A stretch of 42,746 bases of DNA from an uncultured Photobacterium sp. Its GTDB lineage: Bacteria > Pseudomonadota > Gammaproteobacteria > Enterobacterales > Vibrionaceae. The stretch spans positions 1 to 42,746 of the forward strand of contig CAMQXY010000015.1 of assembly GCA_947039005.1 (NCBI GenBank), read 5' to 3'. A program made the translations under genes and the position numbers. Shown piece after piece: positions 8,699-21,076 of the stretch (its first letter is position 1; each line of letters opens with the position of its first letter). The notes under the pieces are model-generated. The model was not told where the DNA came from. It was given only the letters and a program-made list of their open reading frames with translations, and ran no database searches.

Positions 8699-9740
8699 GT
8701 TAAAATCAACAATGCTTATTGTCTTAATTCAGACTAATATCAGTATTAAAGTTGGCAGTATATAAACATATATCACAACTAAAGATGAAATTTATTTTCC
8801 CGGTGTAATTAATTGTCACTATGCACTATTGGTTACCTCATTTACTATCAGCTAATAAAACAAATCAAAAATAATCAACATTAATACTAATAATCATGCA
8901 GTTATACAAAAACAAAAAATAATAAAAATAATAATTTGATGTTCATTTTTAGGTTTATTTTATATTTAGAGATCAAAAGTAAAATATAAAATACTATTTA
9001 TTATGCATGTATTAACTAATTTTTAAGCAATATCCGTTATTTTCCAATAAAAACCAAATCAAACAACCTTTAATTTATCGTTTTAATTGCTAAAAAAATA
9101 GGTATCAAGCGTAAAAAATATTACTATTTTGTTAATAATAAATATAGCCTATTTTTTAATTAAACGGCTACCATTAATCTCAATTAAATGAACGATTCAC
9201 CGTAAAAGTGTGCAGCATATAATAATTATGAATACTTAAAGGTAAATACATTAACCACCATAAATGAAATCTATATTTGCAATAAATAAATATTGACGAT
9301 GATATAGCGTTATCCCAAGTAACAACTATCGTCTATAAGCTATCATGTCATTATTTAGTCGGCCGAACAAATGACATTATCTCAAATGACACAATAATGA
9401 CATACCATTGCTATGCTATTCACTCTTGGATTTATATCACAATATTCACAATATTCACAATGATGAGCGAAGGCTATAATATGCAGACAACAACTATCAC
9501 AACGCTCTATTATTTGTGACACGATACGTGAACAAATCTCATCCACAATAACAATGTAAATAAAGAAATTACTTTTAAAATGTATCTTTTTATTCATTGA
9601 TATTAAAGATAATCTACTGCGTTCAACTGTCAGATGATATAGATTTACAATCAATAAAAAACATCATTCACTGATCTGCTGAAACAACTTGTTTGGTTGT
9701 ATTTATTTTGATACGTTTACGGCATGGATAAGATAACAAG
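8699..9740. other. Long AT-rich intergenic region
   Basis: About 1.1 kb with no convincing gene on either strand. It includes a run of short tandem units (CACAATATT-CACAATATT-CACAATGATG near 9438-9465) and three nearby AATGACA copies around 9370-9400. A 90-codon minus-strand frame at 9382-9654 has no ribosome binding site and no recognisable content. Promoters for the genes on either side are presumably here. Confidence 0.5.
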
Positions 9741-9764
9741 CAATACCTCACCCCTTTTCTTTTG

Positions 9765-9899
9765 GTGGCGCTCTTCATAGAGCGGCGCTGATATAGTTAT
9801 TATTTCTATTTCATTTTGCCGCCGGAAGGTTGCAAATGAATACGCCTAATCTTATCCGTATTTCCTCACCTCTCCGGCCGCACTTTTTCGGAGAAAAAC
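9765..9899 (+). promoter_or_regulatory. Structured trpS leader with mutually exclusive stems
   Basis: A small hairpin CGCTCT-tcat-AGAGCG (9769-9784) is followed by three segments. A (9818-9829, GCCGCCGGAAGG) contains the ribosome binding site of a leader frame. B (9869-9881, CCTCTCCGGCCGC) is complementary to A at 10 of 12 positions. C (9889-9893, CGGAG) is the ribosome binding site of trpS and pairs with CTCCG inside B. B:C would hide the trpS site, whereas A:B would free it and hide the leader site. Pairings are read from the sequence; the regulatory role is inference. Confidence 0.55.
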
Positions 9900-10057
9900 A
9901 TGAACACTCAAGCATCAATCACACCAGAACAACATCAACCGATTATTCTTACAGGCGATCGTGCCACAGGTCAGCTTCACCTCGGTCATTACGTTGGCTC
10001 ACTGCAACAACGGGTTCAACTACAGCATCAATACCGACAGAATATTCTAGTGGCTGA
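9836..10057 (+). CDS. Possible leader reading frame overlapping trpS
   Basis: ATG at 9836 with a good ribosome binding site (GGAAGG, 6 bases away). It encodes MNTPNLIRISSPLRPHFFGE and continues out of frame into trpS, stopping at 10055-10057. No tryptophan codon occurs before the trpS start; the single one is at 9995-9997. The long overlap with trpS means residues beyond about 22 are probably incidental. Its likely interest is as a translated leader that crosses the stems hiding the trpS start, not as a stable protein. Whether it is translated is unknown. Confidence 0.3.
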   Translation: MNTPNLIRISSPLRPHFFGEKHEHSSINHTRTTSTDYSYRRSCHRSASPRSLRWLTATTGSTTASIPTEYSSG

Positions 10058-10931
10058 TATGCAAGGCCTGACGGATAACGGTCATAACCCACAAAAAGTT
10101 GCAGACAATATCCTGAATGTTGTTGCCGATTATTTGGCGGTTGGCATTGATCCCAAACTGACTACCATTTGCTTACAATCTGCCATTCCCGCTTTGGCGG
10201 AGCTAACGATGTATTATTCCAACATAGTTTCTATTGCACGTTTAGAACGTAACCCTACAGTAAAGAGTGAAATTCAATCTAAAGCTTTTGGACGCTCGAT
10301 TCCAGCAGGCTTTCTAACCTACCCCATTTCTCAGGCGGCAGATATAACAGCATTTAGAGCCAGTTTAATTCCTGTTGGTGACGATCAATTACCGATGCTT
10401 GAACAAACCAATGAAATTGTCAGAAAAATAAACACCATTGCAGGTAAAAATATTTTAGTGGAGTGCCAACCGCTATTAAGCAAAGTTGCGCGCTTACCGA
10501 GTACTGATGGCAAAAATAAAATGTCAAAATCAATGGGTAATACCATCACATTAGGTGCTGATAGTAAGAGTATTTCGCTGGCGGTTAAATCAATGTACAC
10601 CGATCCAAGCCATCTTCGCGTGGAAGATCCTGGTTGTATTGAGGGAAATATTGTCTTCACTTATCTTGATGCTTTCCATCCAGATAGTGCTTATGTCGAC
10701 ACATTAAAGCAGCAATATCGTCAAGGTGGTTTAGGCGATGGCACCACTAAAAAAATCTTAGAACAATGCCTGCAAGATTTAATCACTCCAATACGCAAAC
10801 GTCGGGCTGATTATTTAAACAATAAAGACTATTTAATTGAGGTGCTAAAGTCAGGCACTGAGAATGCAAACCAACAAACACAACAAGTATTAACTGATAT
10901 TAAAACTGCCTTTGGTTTAAATTTGTTCTAA
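9900..10931 (+). CDS. trpS: Tryptophanyl-tRNA synthetase
   Basis: Class I aminoacyl-tRNA synthetase that charges tRNA-Trp, cytoplasmic, 343 residues. The ATP-binding HIGH-type motif is HLGH (27-30) in TGQLHLGHYVGSL, and the second signature is KMSKS (207-211) in GKNKMSKSMGN. The start at 9900 has GGAG 6 bases upstream, inside the leader stem described separately. In Vibrionaceae the housekeeping trpS usually lies in the dam-rpe-gph region (established knowledge), so this copy next to an atp operon may be a second enzyme; that is inference. It converges on the atp operon across a shared hairpin at 10942-10980. Confidence 0.93.
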   Translation: MNTQASITPEQHQPIILTGDRATGQLHLGHYVGSLQQRVQLQHQYRQNILVADMQGLTDNGHNPQKVADNILNVVADYLAVGIDPKLTTICLQSAIPALAELTMYYSNIVSIARLERNPTVKSEIQSKAFGRSIPAGFLTYPISQAADITAFRASLIPVGDDQLPMLEQTNEIVRKINTIAGKNILVECQPLLSKVARLPSTDGKNKMSKSMGNTITLGADSKSISLAVKSMYTDPSHLRVEDPGCIEGNIVFTYLDAFHPDSAYVDTLKQQYRQGGLGDGTTKKILEQCLQDLITPIRKRRADYLNNKDYLIEVLKSGTENANQQTQQVLTDIKTAFGLNLF

Positions 10932-10941
10932 AAAAATAAGC

Positions 10942-10979
10942 AAAAAAAGCCCCTGCGCTCGGTACAGCGCAGGGGCTTT
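10942..10979 (-). terminator. Strong terminator of the atp operon, shared with trpS
   Basis: A perfect 14-bp stem (AAAGCCCCTGCGCT with AGCGCAGGGGCTTT) closes a 6-base loop. On the minus strand it is followed by seven T, a strong intrinsic terminator for atpC-side transcripts. On the plus strand the tail is CTTTGGATAG, so termination of trpS there would be weaker. Confidence 0.9.
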
Positions 10980-11163
10980 GGATAGTGATAGTAAACTGAA
11001 CGTCCACCTATGATAAAAGCATCCTAGCTATTTATCATATTGTCCCTTGGTATTAGGCTGGAGACCTATAGAGACGGGGACCAGTAGGTATAAGACCATA
11101 ACCACACGCTACAACTATGGTGATTTAGCCATAACGAACGGTTAACGTATTATTCCAACTGGT
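10980..11163 (-). ncRNA. Structured 3' untranslated region of atpC, possible 3'-derived small RNA
   Basis: The 184 bases between the atpC stop and the terminator have no open frame of note. They include a 9-bp hairpin (TATGATAAA with TTTATCATA at 11009-11017 and 11031-11039) and further short complementary blocks around 11045-11095. Vibrionaceae release regulatory RNAs from such 3' ends (OppZ and CarZ are known cases in V. cholerae). The same could happen here; that is inference. Confidence 0.3.
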
Positions 11164-11607
11164 TTAACGGCGCATTTGTTTCTGGGTTAATTCAACCGCA
11201 CGTAATTGTGCCATTGCTTTTGCCAGATCCATTTCCGCCATCGCGAAGTTAACATCATCAGCATGCCTGTTGATGTTTTCTTCAGCAGCGCGGCGAGCTT
11301 CATCAGCGCGGGCTTGGTCGATGTCCTTCCCATGCATTGCCGTATCGGCAAGTACAGTTACTACGTTGGGTTGAACTTCAACTATACCGCCTGAAATATA
11401 AAGGATTTCTTCGGGATCCTTCAGATTTATGACGAAACTTGCTACACCTGGTTTTAGTCGGCTCAATAACGGAGAGTGACCAGGGCGAATACCCAACTCA
11501 CCATCGGAGCCTGAAACTGCCAGCGCGTGAGCTGGACCTGAGAACAACGGTCCCTCAGCACTTACGATATTGAGTTGAAACGTGTTCTCGGTAACGCCAA
11601 TAGCCAT
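11164..11607 (-). CDS. atpC: ATP synthase F1 epsilon subunit
   Basis: Central-stalk subunit, 147 residues. The N-terminal beta-sandwich holds VSGSDGELGIRPGHSPLLSR, matching the family segment around GELGI-PGH-PLL; the C-terminal part (about 95-147) is a helical hairpin rich in Ala, Glu and Arg. Last gene of the atp operon, starting 16 bp after atpD and followed by a structured 3' region and the strong terminator. Confidence 0.96.
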   Translation of the reverse strand: MAIGVTENTFQLNIVSAEGPLFSGPAHALAVSGSDGELGIRPGHSPLLSRLKPGVASFVINLKDPEEILYISGGIVEVQPNVVTVLADTAMHGKDIDQARADEARRAAEENINRHADDVNFAMAEMDLAKAMAQLRAVELTQKQMRR

Positions 11608-11623
11608 GATGCCTCCTCAAGCC

Positions 11624-13018
<1,395 letters not shown>

Positions 13019-13030
13019 TTAAAATTCTGT

Positions 13031-13903
13031 TTAAACGGCTTGTGCCCCAGCTACGATTTCACTTAGCTCTTGGGTAATTGCGGCTTGACGGGCTTTGTTA
13101 TATACCAGCTGAAGATCATTAATCAGATCACCCGCGTTATCTGTTGCCGCTTTCATTGCAACCATTCGTGCTGCTTGTTCACAAGCGATACTCTCAACGG
13201 TGCCTTGGTAGACTTGTGATTCAATATAACGAAGCATCAATTCATTGAGGATCGGTTTAGGATCAGGCTCGTAGATATAATCCCAACGGCTAGCTTGATT
13301 AACCTCAGTTGACGTTTCTTGCTCAAGCTCTGGGTTAGGTAACAACTGGATCACCTTAGGCATTTGCACCATGGTATTTACAAATTGGTTGTAAACCAGG
13401 AACAAGCGGTCAATTTTGCCGTTGTCGAAAAACTCCAACATGGCATTAACCGGACCTAAAATATCTTCGAGTTTTGGTGAATCACCAATACCTGATGTTT
13501 GTGCAATCACGTTGCCGAAGCGATGGAAAAACGAAATTGCTTTTGAGCCAATCAAGGTGGTATCGACATCAACCCCCTGATCTTGCCACTGGCGCATATC
13601 TGCCAGTGCTTTCTTAAACAAGTTAATGTTCAAGCCACCACATAATCCTCGGTCAGAGGAAATAATGATGTAAGCTACTCGTTTTACTTCACGCTCTTCA
13701 AGATAGGGATGCTTATACTCCAACGAACCGGAAGTTAAGTGCCCAATCACCTTACGCATATTTTCTGCGTAAGGGCGGGTGGCTTCCATGTTATGTTGAA
13801 CTTTACGCATCTTACTTGCGGCAACCATTTGCATTGCACTAGTGATCTTTTGCGTATTTTGTACGCTAGCGATTTTAGTGCGGATCTCTTTTGCATTTGC
13901 CAT
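13031..13903 (-). CDS. atpG: ATP synthase F1 gamma subunit
   Basis: Rotor shaft of F1, 290 residues. The N-terminal helix starts [20 protein letters not shown] with the family pattern of Thr-Lys-Ala-Met, and the C-terminal helix contains [20 protein letters not shown], matching the conserved gamma signature near the C-terminus. The central Rossmann-like domain shows [12 protein letters not shown]. Separated by 69 bp from atpA, the longest gap inside the F1 part of the operon. Confidence 0.97.
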   Translation of the reverse strand: MANAKEIRTKIASVQNTQKITSAMQMVAASKMRKVQHNMEATRPYAENMRKVIGHLTSGSLEYKHPYLEEREVKRVAYIIISSDRGLCGGLNINLFKKALADMRQWQDQGVDVDTTLIGSKAISFFHRFGNVIAQTSGIGDSPKLEDILGPVNAMLEFFDNGKIDRLFLVYNQFVNTMVQMPKVIQLLPNPELEQETSTEVNQASRWDYIYEPDPKPILNELMLRYIESQVYQGTVESIACEQAARMVAMKAATDNAGDLINDLQLVYNKARQAAITQELSEIVAGAQAV

Positions 13904-13972
13904 GGTTAGCTCCTATCTACATTCATACTGCGTCGTTCGGACGGAAAGTATTTTCGTTACTATTCTCGTTAC

Positions 13973-15514
13973 TTAGTACGACTGCGTATCAACGAATGTT
14001 TTTAGAAGCTGATGCAGACTGGCTTCAATATCATCGTTGTAATTACCTGATTCATTAATTGAGGCAAGTAACTCAGCATGTTGACTCTTAGCAAATGCCA
14101 TCAATGCTTCTTCAAATACACCAATTTGAGATAACTCGATGTTATTCAAATAGCCTTTCTCAGCAGAAAAGAGAGCAAGTGCTTGCTCCGCGACAGACAT
14201 CGGTGCGTATTGCTTCTGCTTCATCAATTCCGTTACTTTTTCACCATGATCAAGCTGCTTACGTGTCGCATCATCAAGATCAGATGAGAACTGAGCAAAT
14301 GCCGCTAATTCACGGTACTGCGCCAGTGCGGTACGAATACCACCAGACAGTTTCTTGATGATCTTAGTTTGCGCTGCACCACCCACACGAGACACTGAGA
14401 TACCTGGATCAACCGCTGGACGTAAACCTGCGTTAAACAAGTTAGTCTGAAGGAAAATCTGACCATCAGTAATCGAAATTACGTTAGTGGGTACGAAAGC
14501 TGATACGTCACCCGCTTGGGTTTCGATGATCGGCAAGGCAGTTAATGAACCCGTTTTTCCAGTCACTTCACCATTGGTAAAACGCTCAACATAGTTAGCA
14601 TTTACACGCGATGCTCGTTCAAGCAAACGGGAGTGAAGGTAGAACACATCACCGGGGTAGGCTTCACGACCAGGTGGACGCTTAAGTAACAATGAAATTT
14701 GACGATAAGCAACCGCTTGTTTTGACAAGTCATCGTATACGATCAACGCATCTTCACCGCGGTCACGGAAATATTCACCCATAGTACAGCCCGCATAAGG
14801 CGCTAGGTATTGCAGTGCTGCCGCTTCTGATGCAGAGGCAACCACGATAATGGTATTTTGTAGCGCACCATTTTCATCTAACTTACGCACCACGTTAGCA
14901 ATGGTTGATGCTTTCTGACCAATCGCAACATACACCGAGTAAATACCAGAATCTTTCTGATTGATAATGGCATCTATCGCCATCGCGGTTTTACCCGTTT
15001 GACGGTCACCGATGATTAGCTCACGCTGACCTCGACCAATGGGAACCATTGCATCAACTGCTTTGTAGCCGGTTTGAATAGGCTGATCAACCGACTTACG
15101 GTCAATAACACCTGGAGCAATGATTTCTACTGGTGCGAAACCGTCATTTTCAATAGCGCCTTTACCGTCAATGGGTTGGCCTAGAGTGTTAACCACTCGC
15201 CCTAATAAACCTTTACCGACAGGAACTTCAAGAATACGACCTGTACCTGTTACTTTCATGCCTTCCGCAAGGTCTGCATAAGGACCCATAACCACCGCGC
15301 CCACAGAGTGACGTTCTAAGTTAAGCGCTAACGCATAACGGTTACCAGGTAGTTCAATCATCTCACCTTGCATAACATCAGCAAGACCATTGATATTAAT
15401 AATACCGTCGCTTACCGAGACGATAGTCCCTTCGTTACGTGCCTGACTGGTCACGTTAAAGGTGGCGATTCGTTGTCTAATTAAATCGCTAATTTCGTTA
15501 GAATTTAGTTGCAT
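13973..15514 (-). CDS. atpA: ATP synthase F1 alpha subunit
   Basis: Non-catalytic nucleotide-binding subunit. I prefer the ATG at 15514 ([16 protein letters not shown]), giving 513 residues like E. coli, over the ATG two codons earlier, because the AGG of the ribosome binding site lies only 2 bases from the first ATG but 8 from the second. Walker A GDRQTGKT at about 169-176; the VALPPxGRE-like segment appears as [20 protein letters not shown]. Downstream of atpH with about 12 bp spacing. Confidence 0.97.
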   Translation of the reverse strand: MQLNSNEISDLIRQRIATFNVTSQARNEGTIVSVSDGIININGLADVMQGEMIELPGNRYALALNLERHSVGAVVMGPYADLAEGMKVTGTGRILEVPVGKGLLGRVVNTLGQPIDGKGAIENDGFAPVEIIAPGVIDRKSVDQPIQTGYKAVDAMVPIGRGQRELIIGDRQTGKTAMAIDAIINQKDSGIYSVYVAIGQKASTIANVVRKLDENGALQNTIIVVASASEAAALQYLAPYAGCTMGEYFRDRGEDALIVYDDLSKQAVAYRQISLLLKRPPGREAYPGDVFYLHSRLLERASRVNANYVERFTNGEVTGKTGSLTALPIIETQAGDVSAFVPTNVISITDGQIFLQTNLFNAGLRPAVDPGISVSRVGGAAQTKIIKKLSGGIRTALAQYRELAAFAQFSSDLDDATRKQLDHGEKVTELMKQKQYAPMSVAEQALALFSAEKGYLNNIELSQIGVFEEALMAFAKSQHAELLASINESGNYNDDIEASLHQLLKTFVDTQSY

Positions 15515-15526
15515 ATCCATTACCTA

Positions 15527-16075
15527 TTACGCCTGAAGGCTCGTTGCTAGTCGGTTAATAGAGCTTTTAAGCGTACCGTCAATCACCAGTTCTCCAGCTT
15601 TGATCAGTATGCCGCCTATTAGCGTTTCATCGATGTGGCAATCAAGCTCAACACTACGATTTAATTTTTTCTGCAGCGCCTGTACTAAATTGGCTTGTTG
15701 TTGAATGCTTAATGGCTCAGTCGTTGTTACATGCGCCGTAACCATGCGCTCATAATCATCTTTAAGCTCATGAAACAGTTCGACAACTTGAACGATCACA
15801 TTTAGACGTCCATTTTCAGCCATCACTTTGATTAGGTTCTGGGCATGCTCGTCCAGTAGACCTTCACAAACGCCCAAGAACATGTCGGTAAACGCTGCTG
15901 AGTCCTTCGCACCCAACTGTTCACTGTCTTCAATCTGCTGAGCAATGATTGGTTGACTAGCAACCGTTGCTGCGATGGTCAACATTTGCTCCCATTGTTC
16001 CAATGCCTGATTAGCAACTGCATAATCAAATGCAGCTTTGGCATAGGGCTGAGCAATGGTTAGTGGATCTGACAT
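15527..16075 (-). CDS. atpH: ATP synthase F1 delta subunit
   Basis: Peripheral-stalk subunit linking F1 to subunit b, 182 residues (E. coli has 177). Starts MSDPLTIAQPYAKAAFDYA, with the conserved ArgTyr/TyrAla-Lys-Ala-hydrophobic start, and ends with IGGILIKAGELVIDGTLKSS, the family's C-terminal beta-strand signature. A helical N-terminal domain covers about 1-105. Confidence 0.96.
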   Translation of the reverse strand: MSDPLTIAQPYAKAAFDYAVANQALEQWEQMLTIAATVASQPIIAQQIEDSEQLGAKDSAAFTDMFLGVCEGLLDEHAQNLIKVMAENGRLNVIVQVVELFHELKDDYERMVTAHVTTTEPLSIQQQANLVQALQKKLNRSVELDCHIDETLIGGILIKAGELVIDGTLKSSINRLATSLQA

Positions 16076-16089
16076 AATGTGCTCTCCGC

Positions 16090-16560
16090 TTACATATCCG
16101 TGATAAGTTTATTAACAAGATCGCGGTTAGCATCAGTATCCAAATTGCGATTGATCAGTTTCTCAGCCGTTTCAATGACCATATCGGACATTTCAGCGCG
16201 TAGTTCCTGACGAATGCGATTACGTTCGCTTTCTAACTCTGCTTGACCTTGCGCTACAAGACGGGCTTTTTCTTTCTCGCCTTCAGCGTGGGCATCTTCG
16301 ATAATCTGTGCTCGACGCTTATTACCTTGCTCAACTAACTCACTCGCACTTTTCTTCGCATCTTCAAGAACTTTGGCACCATTCGCTTTGGCGATGTCGA
16401 GTTCTTTGGCTGCGTTTTCAGTATGAATAAGCCCGTCTGCAATATCGCGCTGGCGTTGTTCTATTAACGCAGTAAGCGGCGGCCAGACATATTTCATGCA
16501 TAACCAAACAAAAATCACAAAAGAGATTGCTTGACCAAGCATGGTTGCATTTAAATTCAT
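16090..16560 (-). CDS. atpF: ATP synthase Fo subunit b
   Basis: Peripheral-stalk subunit, 156 residues as in E. coli. One N-terminal membrane helix (about 5-27, [20 protein letters not shown]) followed by a long Ala/Glu/Lys/Arg-rich coiled coil to the C-terminus. The ribosome binding site GAGGAT precedes the ATG. Lies 14 bp before atpH and 52 bp after atpE. Confidence 0.97.
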   Translation of the reverse strand: MNLNATMLGQAISFVIFVWLCMKYVWPPLTALIEQRQRDIADGLIHTENAAKELDIAKANGAKVLEDAKKSASELVEQGNKRRAQIIEDAHAEGEKEKARLVAQGQAELESERNRIRQELRAEMSDMVIETAEKLINRNLDTDANRDLVNKLITDM

Positions 16561-16612
16561 ACCATCCTCACTATTTAAATAACGTTATGATAAATAACGG
16601 TAGTTTTAGCTA

Positions 16613-16861
16613 TTAAGCCACAGCAAAGATGATGTAAAGACCAATACCAACACCAATCATAGGAACCGCATCGACAAGACCCATCATGATAAAGAACTGT
16701 GTACGTAACATCGGCATTAAATCAGGCTGACGTGCTACACCTTCAAGATATTTACCTGCTAAGTTACCAATACCCGCAGCCGCACCTGCAGCGCCTAAAC
16801 CAATCAGTAGTGCACCAGCAACATAAAGAACTGCACTTACAATATCCATGAATGACTCCAA
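16613..16861 (-). CDS. atpE: ATP synthase Fo subunit c
   Basis: Membrane rotor ring subunit, 82 residues, two transmembrane helices around the polar loop [13 protein letters not shown]. The ion-binding carboxylate is D64 in [11 protein letters not shown]. The Glu-Ser/Thr ligands typical of Na+-type rings are not seen, which favours proton coupling. The Gly/Ala-rich first helix ([12 protein letters not shown]) is normal. The longest intergenic gaps of the operon flank this gene (52 and 39 bp), common where subunit c is translated at a higher rate. Confidence 0.98.
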   Translation of the reverse strand: MESFMDIVSAVLYVAGALLIGLGAAGAAAGIGNLAGKYLEGVARQPDLMPMLRTQFFIMMGLVDAVPMIGVGIGLYIIFAVA

Positions 16862-16900
16862 AATTATTAAATAGTTAACACGTAAATCGAACTTAGTTTA

Positions 16901-18068
<1,168 letters not shown>

Positions 18069-18649
18069 ATTTAAATCCTCTACACCGTCTGTATCCTAAT
18101 TATTACGGCTCCTTATATTAGTTATGTTTATTACAAAAAATATAAAGTCATTAATCAAACCTTATCTATAATATGCGACATGTTGAAGCTGTATGAATAC
18201 TGAATCATTTTGAGCATATTTTCATTTCACAATAAAACATTTAACTGAAGAACTTATTAAATATATGAAAGTAAGTTCGATATATTAATACACTTTACGA
18301 ATAGGCTTATATTTCAACATGTTTAAGTCTACCGTTTGCCGTACAAAATTTACGTCATCAGTTTTGTGATAGCCATTAAAATAAATGCAAACAATGATTA
18401 CTATTTTTGGCGATTGTTGTTGCAATCTAACATCCAGATTATCATGTGAATATTGCGCATAAATAATCATTAATAATTTTTAACTTATTTTTATATTTAA
18501 TGATTATCACTCTTTTGCTTGTTCTCAATAAAAAACGTTATTTCCCCGATAATTGCACCATTGGCAATATCAAAACAAATAATCAACTTAAACTTTGAAC
18601 CGTTTAATACTCAACAAAAACATATCAATCAAATAACAAATAATCATAA
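18069..18649. other. AT-rich intergenic region upstream of the atp operon
   Basis: About 580 bp. A possible minus-strand promoter is TATTAT (in CATATTATAG near 18165-18180) with TTCATA about 18 bp upstream; this is weak evidence. A Fur-box-like AATGATTATCA occurs at about 18499-18509. A 61-codon minus-strand frame at 18285-18470 has no supporting signals. Confidence 0.35.
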
Positions 18650-19443
18650 ATAAAAATACTAACACCTTTATTTTACAAGCAAAAAAAACGCCAACAGCAA
18701 CAGTATAGCTACGCTTTTTTTGTTTATAAAACCACCAAAACCAAAGGTACGATCACTTGTTCACTCCATGGAAATTTTGAACAAAGACCCGATATTCACT
18801 TTGCAGGGCATGGTTTCCCTGCCTGTTCTGGCAAGCTAAAGCTGACAATTAGTGCATTTATTGAACGAAAAAAGGCTATTCACGGCAATGATTATGTCTA
18901 CGAAGAATTTAGACACAGAGGAAGATTAGAAAAAAGGATTATAAGCTATCGAATTCACGGTCAATTTGAACAAAAGAAGAATACGCATCTAGTAGGAAAA
19001 GGTTACCAACAATGTACCTCTCCTACCATTATTCACAATCTGTCTACATAAAAAAGGCGCACAACATTCATCATTACCGTTATTGCTATGATCATATTGT
19101 CTATGCTCGCGCACTCAAAAAAGTAGACATAACTTGTCTTATTCATGGTAATTTCACTCAACGTGCTAATGCACATTTACATGGTTCAGGATGCCCTAAA
19201 TGTACAAAAAACAATCAAAACAAGACCAAAAACACTTTATCGTAGACACAAAATAAATTCATGGTAACCAATATAACTATTCATTATTTGAATACCAGAA
19301 TATGCGAATAAAAGGCATTATTATTTGCAGTCTCCATAGCGAGTTTTCCCAATTTTCAGCAAACCATTTGGTGGGAAATAGTTGCCCTAAATGTGCTTTA
19401 GAACGCAGAAAAAAACCAAAACCACTACTAAAAAATCACCATT
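18650..19443 (+). pseudogene. Decayed tandem zinc-ribbon repeat gene (DUF723-like repeats)
   Basis: Four copies of a roughly 60-residue unit can be read in shifting plus-strand frames. The unit has the pattern Ala-x-x-IHG-x-x-Y-x-Y, then Lys-x-x-IxC-x-x-HG-x-F-x-Q, then HLxGxGCPxC. Copy 1 (to about 18833) reads GTITCSLHGNFEQRPDIHFA; copy 2 (about 18845-19020) has IHGNDYVYEEF and IHGQFEQKKNTHLVGKG; copy 3 (19012-19245) has ITCLIHGNFTQRANAHLHG and GCPKC; copy 4 (about 19245-19443) has HGNQYNYSLFEYQ and NHLVGNSCPKC. A stop and frameshift separate 2 and 3, another separates 3 and 4, and no start codon is found for copy 1. Such repeats occur in phage and mobile-element proteins; the DUF723 name is from memory. 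Confidence 0.6.
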
Positions 19444-19770
19444 AAAATTATTACGGTCGTATTAACTAATAATATAAATTTCAGTGACGATTTTTATTGA
19501 TACTCATTATCAACATCTAGGAATATACAATTTAAATAATAAGCCATAATTATATTATTATGATAAACGACAACGTCAATAATAAGCACTCTCAGCATTA
19601 TCATTAATAATTATTGGTTTGAGTTTTATATTCCGTTTATCTACCCTATATTGATGCTGACGATAACTCTTTGTCACCCATAAAAACAACATTGGGGATC
19701 ATGCCATTGTCAGTTACACTAAGCACTAATAACTAAGTATCTTAAATTAGTCACTTAAACGGCATACAGC
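19444..19770. other. Intergenic region
   Basis: AT-rich, no gene seen. It should hold the promoter of the VF530-like gene at 19771. Confidence 0.4.
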
Positions 19771-19983
19771 ATGACTCAGAAAAATAATCCGCTACACGGC
19801 ATCACCTTAGAAAAAGTATTGATTGAACTTGTCGAGCATTACGGTTGGAACGAACTAGGCGCACGGATTAACATTCGTTGCTTTAATGATGATCCGAGCA
19901 TCAAGTCAAGCCTCAAGTTCTTACGTAAGACTGAGTGGGCACGTACTAAAGTTGAAAGTTTATACCTTGATATGCATCGCTAG
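19771..19983 (+). CDS. VF530-family small DNA-binding protein
   Basis: 70-residue cytoplasmic protein that matches the VF530 family (DUF2132), named after a Vibrio fischeri protein. The core pattern is [20 protein letters not shown], then [20 protein letters not shown] and [13 protein letters not shown]. The family is described as a compact helical DNA-binding fold; its cellular role is not established. The start has only a weak ribosome binding site (ACGGCA). Single gene, followed by a hairpin it shares with the convergent gene at 20209. Confidence 0.9.
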   Translation: MTQKNNPLHGITLEKVLIELVEHYGWNELGARINIRCFNDDPSIKSSLKFLRKTEWARTKVESLYLDMHR

Positions 19984-19994
19984 TCATCAAAGAT

Positions 19995-20043
19995 AAAAAA
20001 GCCGCTACATTCATCACTCGTTGAGTTGAAAATGTAGCGGCTT
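19995..20043. terminator. Bidirectional terminator hairpin
   Basis: 13-bp stem AAGCCGCTACATT with AATGTAGCGGCTT around a 19-base loop. On the minus strand it is followed by six T, a good terminator for the gene ending at 20209; on the plus strand the tail is TTGTTC, serving the VF530 gene less strongly. Confidence 0.7.
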
Positions 20044-20208
20044 GTTCAATTTAGTAACAATAAGATTATGAGTATCCACCATCAGAACAAAGGTTCACGA
20101 CTAAATTGTAAAATATCTAGATGATCACAACCTAAAACCAAGCCCCTTGGTACAACAATCATTTTGTGTACTATTAATACCAAGGGAGATTTTCGCATAC
20201 TGCATTAT

Positions 20209-20574
20209 TTATTGCTGTTGTAAAAAAGTGATAGCTTGTGGCTTTTCTGCAAACGTGAAGTATTGAATATCAATATTACGGAATAAGGCATCTTCAACTT
20301 TGACGATTTTCTCAATCCAGTTCGCATCTGCAACGACGGCCACTTGCTTAATATGTTTTAAGCCAGCATGAACAAGATACTTTAATTCTTCAATAATTGC
20401 GGCTAATTCAATCCCAGAAAAACTTTCAATTTCTTCATAGATCACAATCCCACCATGATCCACTGTTTTAGCTTCGACATCCATCAAAATACGCTTCATG
20501 TCATCTTCAGTCACTTTTCCTGATAACGTAAAAGCAACGGCATTATCAATACCAATATCAACCATAGTTAACAT
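20209..20574 (-). CDS. SpoIIAA-like / STAS-type protein
   Basis: 121-residue cytoplasmic protein of the SpoIIAA-like family (PF11964 type). It shows alternating strands and helices with FTLSGKVTEDDMKRI, the acidic central stretch IVIYEEIESFSGIELAAI and the helix KYLVHAGLKHIKQVAVVAD. Proteins of this family adopt an anti-sigma-antagonist-like fold; several have been proposed to bind lipids or respond to stress, but no defined role can be given here. AAGGAA lies 8 bases before the ATG. Monocistronic, with a leader or 3' region of about 160 bp that contains CCCTTGGTA/TACCAAGGG inverted repeats (about 20144-20189). Confidence 0.8.
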   Translation of the reverse strand: MLTMVDIGIDNAVAFTLSGKVTEDDMKRILMDVEAKTVDHGGIVIYEEIESFSGIELAAIIEELKYLVHAGLKHIKQVAVVADANWIEKIVKVEDALFRNIDIQYFTFAEKPQAITFLQQQ

Positions 20575-21076
20575 ATAAAATTCCTTATTTAATATTACGT
20601 TAATAGCTGTTTTACTGTTTATCTTCTAATTACTATGCACCTTTATTAACCAAGCTTCAGCCTCGAAATACCGATCTTTATTCAATATCACATTGCAACA
20701 ATAACTATCGTCTTTATCCAACGTATTAATTGCTAGCTTATTGAATTAAAAATAATCAATCATGATTTATCAACACTGAATAGTTACCCACTTTTTTTGT
20801 GGATAACGGTAAATTGTACTTAAATATCAGTATCCTAATATTTTCAACAATAAAAATAGATAATAATACCAACGACATTAAGTCATTAGTCACAGTAGAC
20901 AATTATGATTTTAGCTGATTATATTTCCTATTCCCCCCGCGAATTCACCCAATAGGAAATAACGACATTTAGCTTGTAATCAGATCAGAATATTAATCGG
21001 TCGGGTATGGATACAAATTGAAAAATACCAGTATCCAACTTCAGGATAAGGAAATTTGAGATAAAAATTTCAACGT
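20575..21076. other. Intergenic region
   Basis: About 500 bp, AT-rich. I see no gene. The promoter for the SpoIIAA-like gene should be in the left part. Confidence 0.4.

Noticed and set aside
9382-9654. 90-codon minus-strand frame with CEYCEYC
   Set aside because: The Cys-rich text comes from a short tandem DNA repeat; no ribosome binding site and no family resemblance.
18285-18470. 61-codon minus-strand frame upstream of the atp operon
   Set aside because: No ribosome binding site or recognisable content; lies in AT-rich promoter DNA.
18499-18509. Fur-box-like AATGATTATCA
   Set aside because: Partial match in AT-rich DNA and not next to an iron gene; not enough to call an operator.
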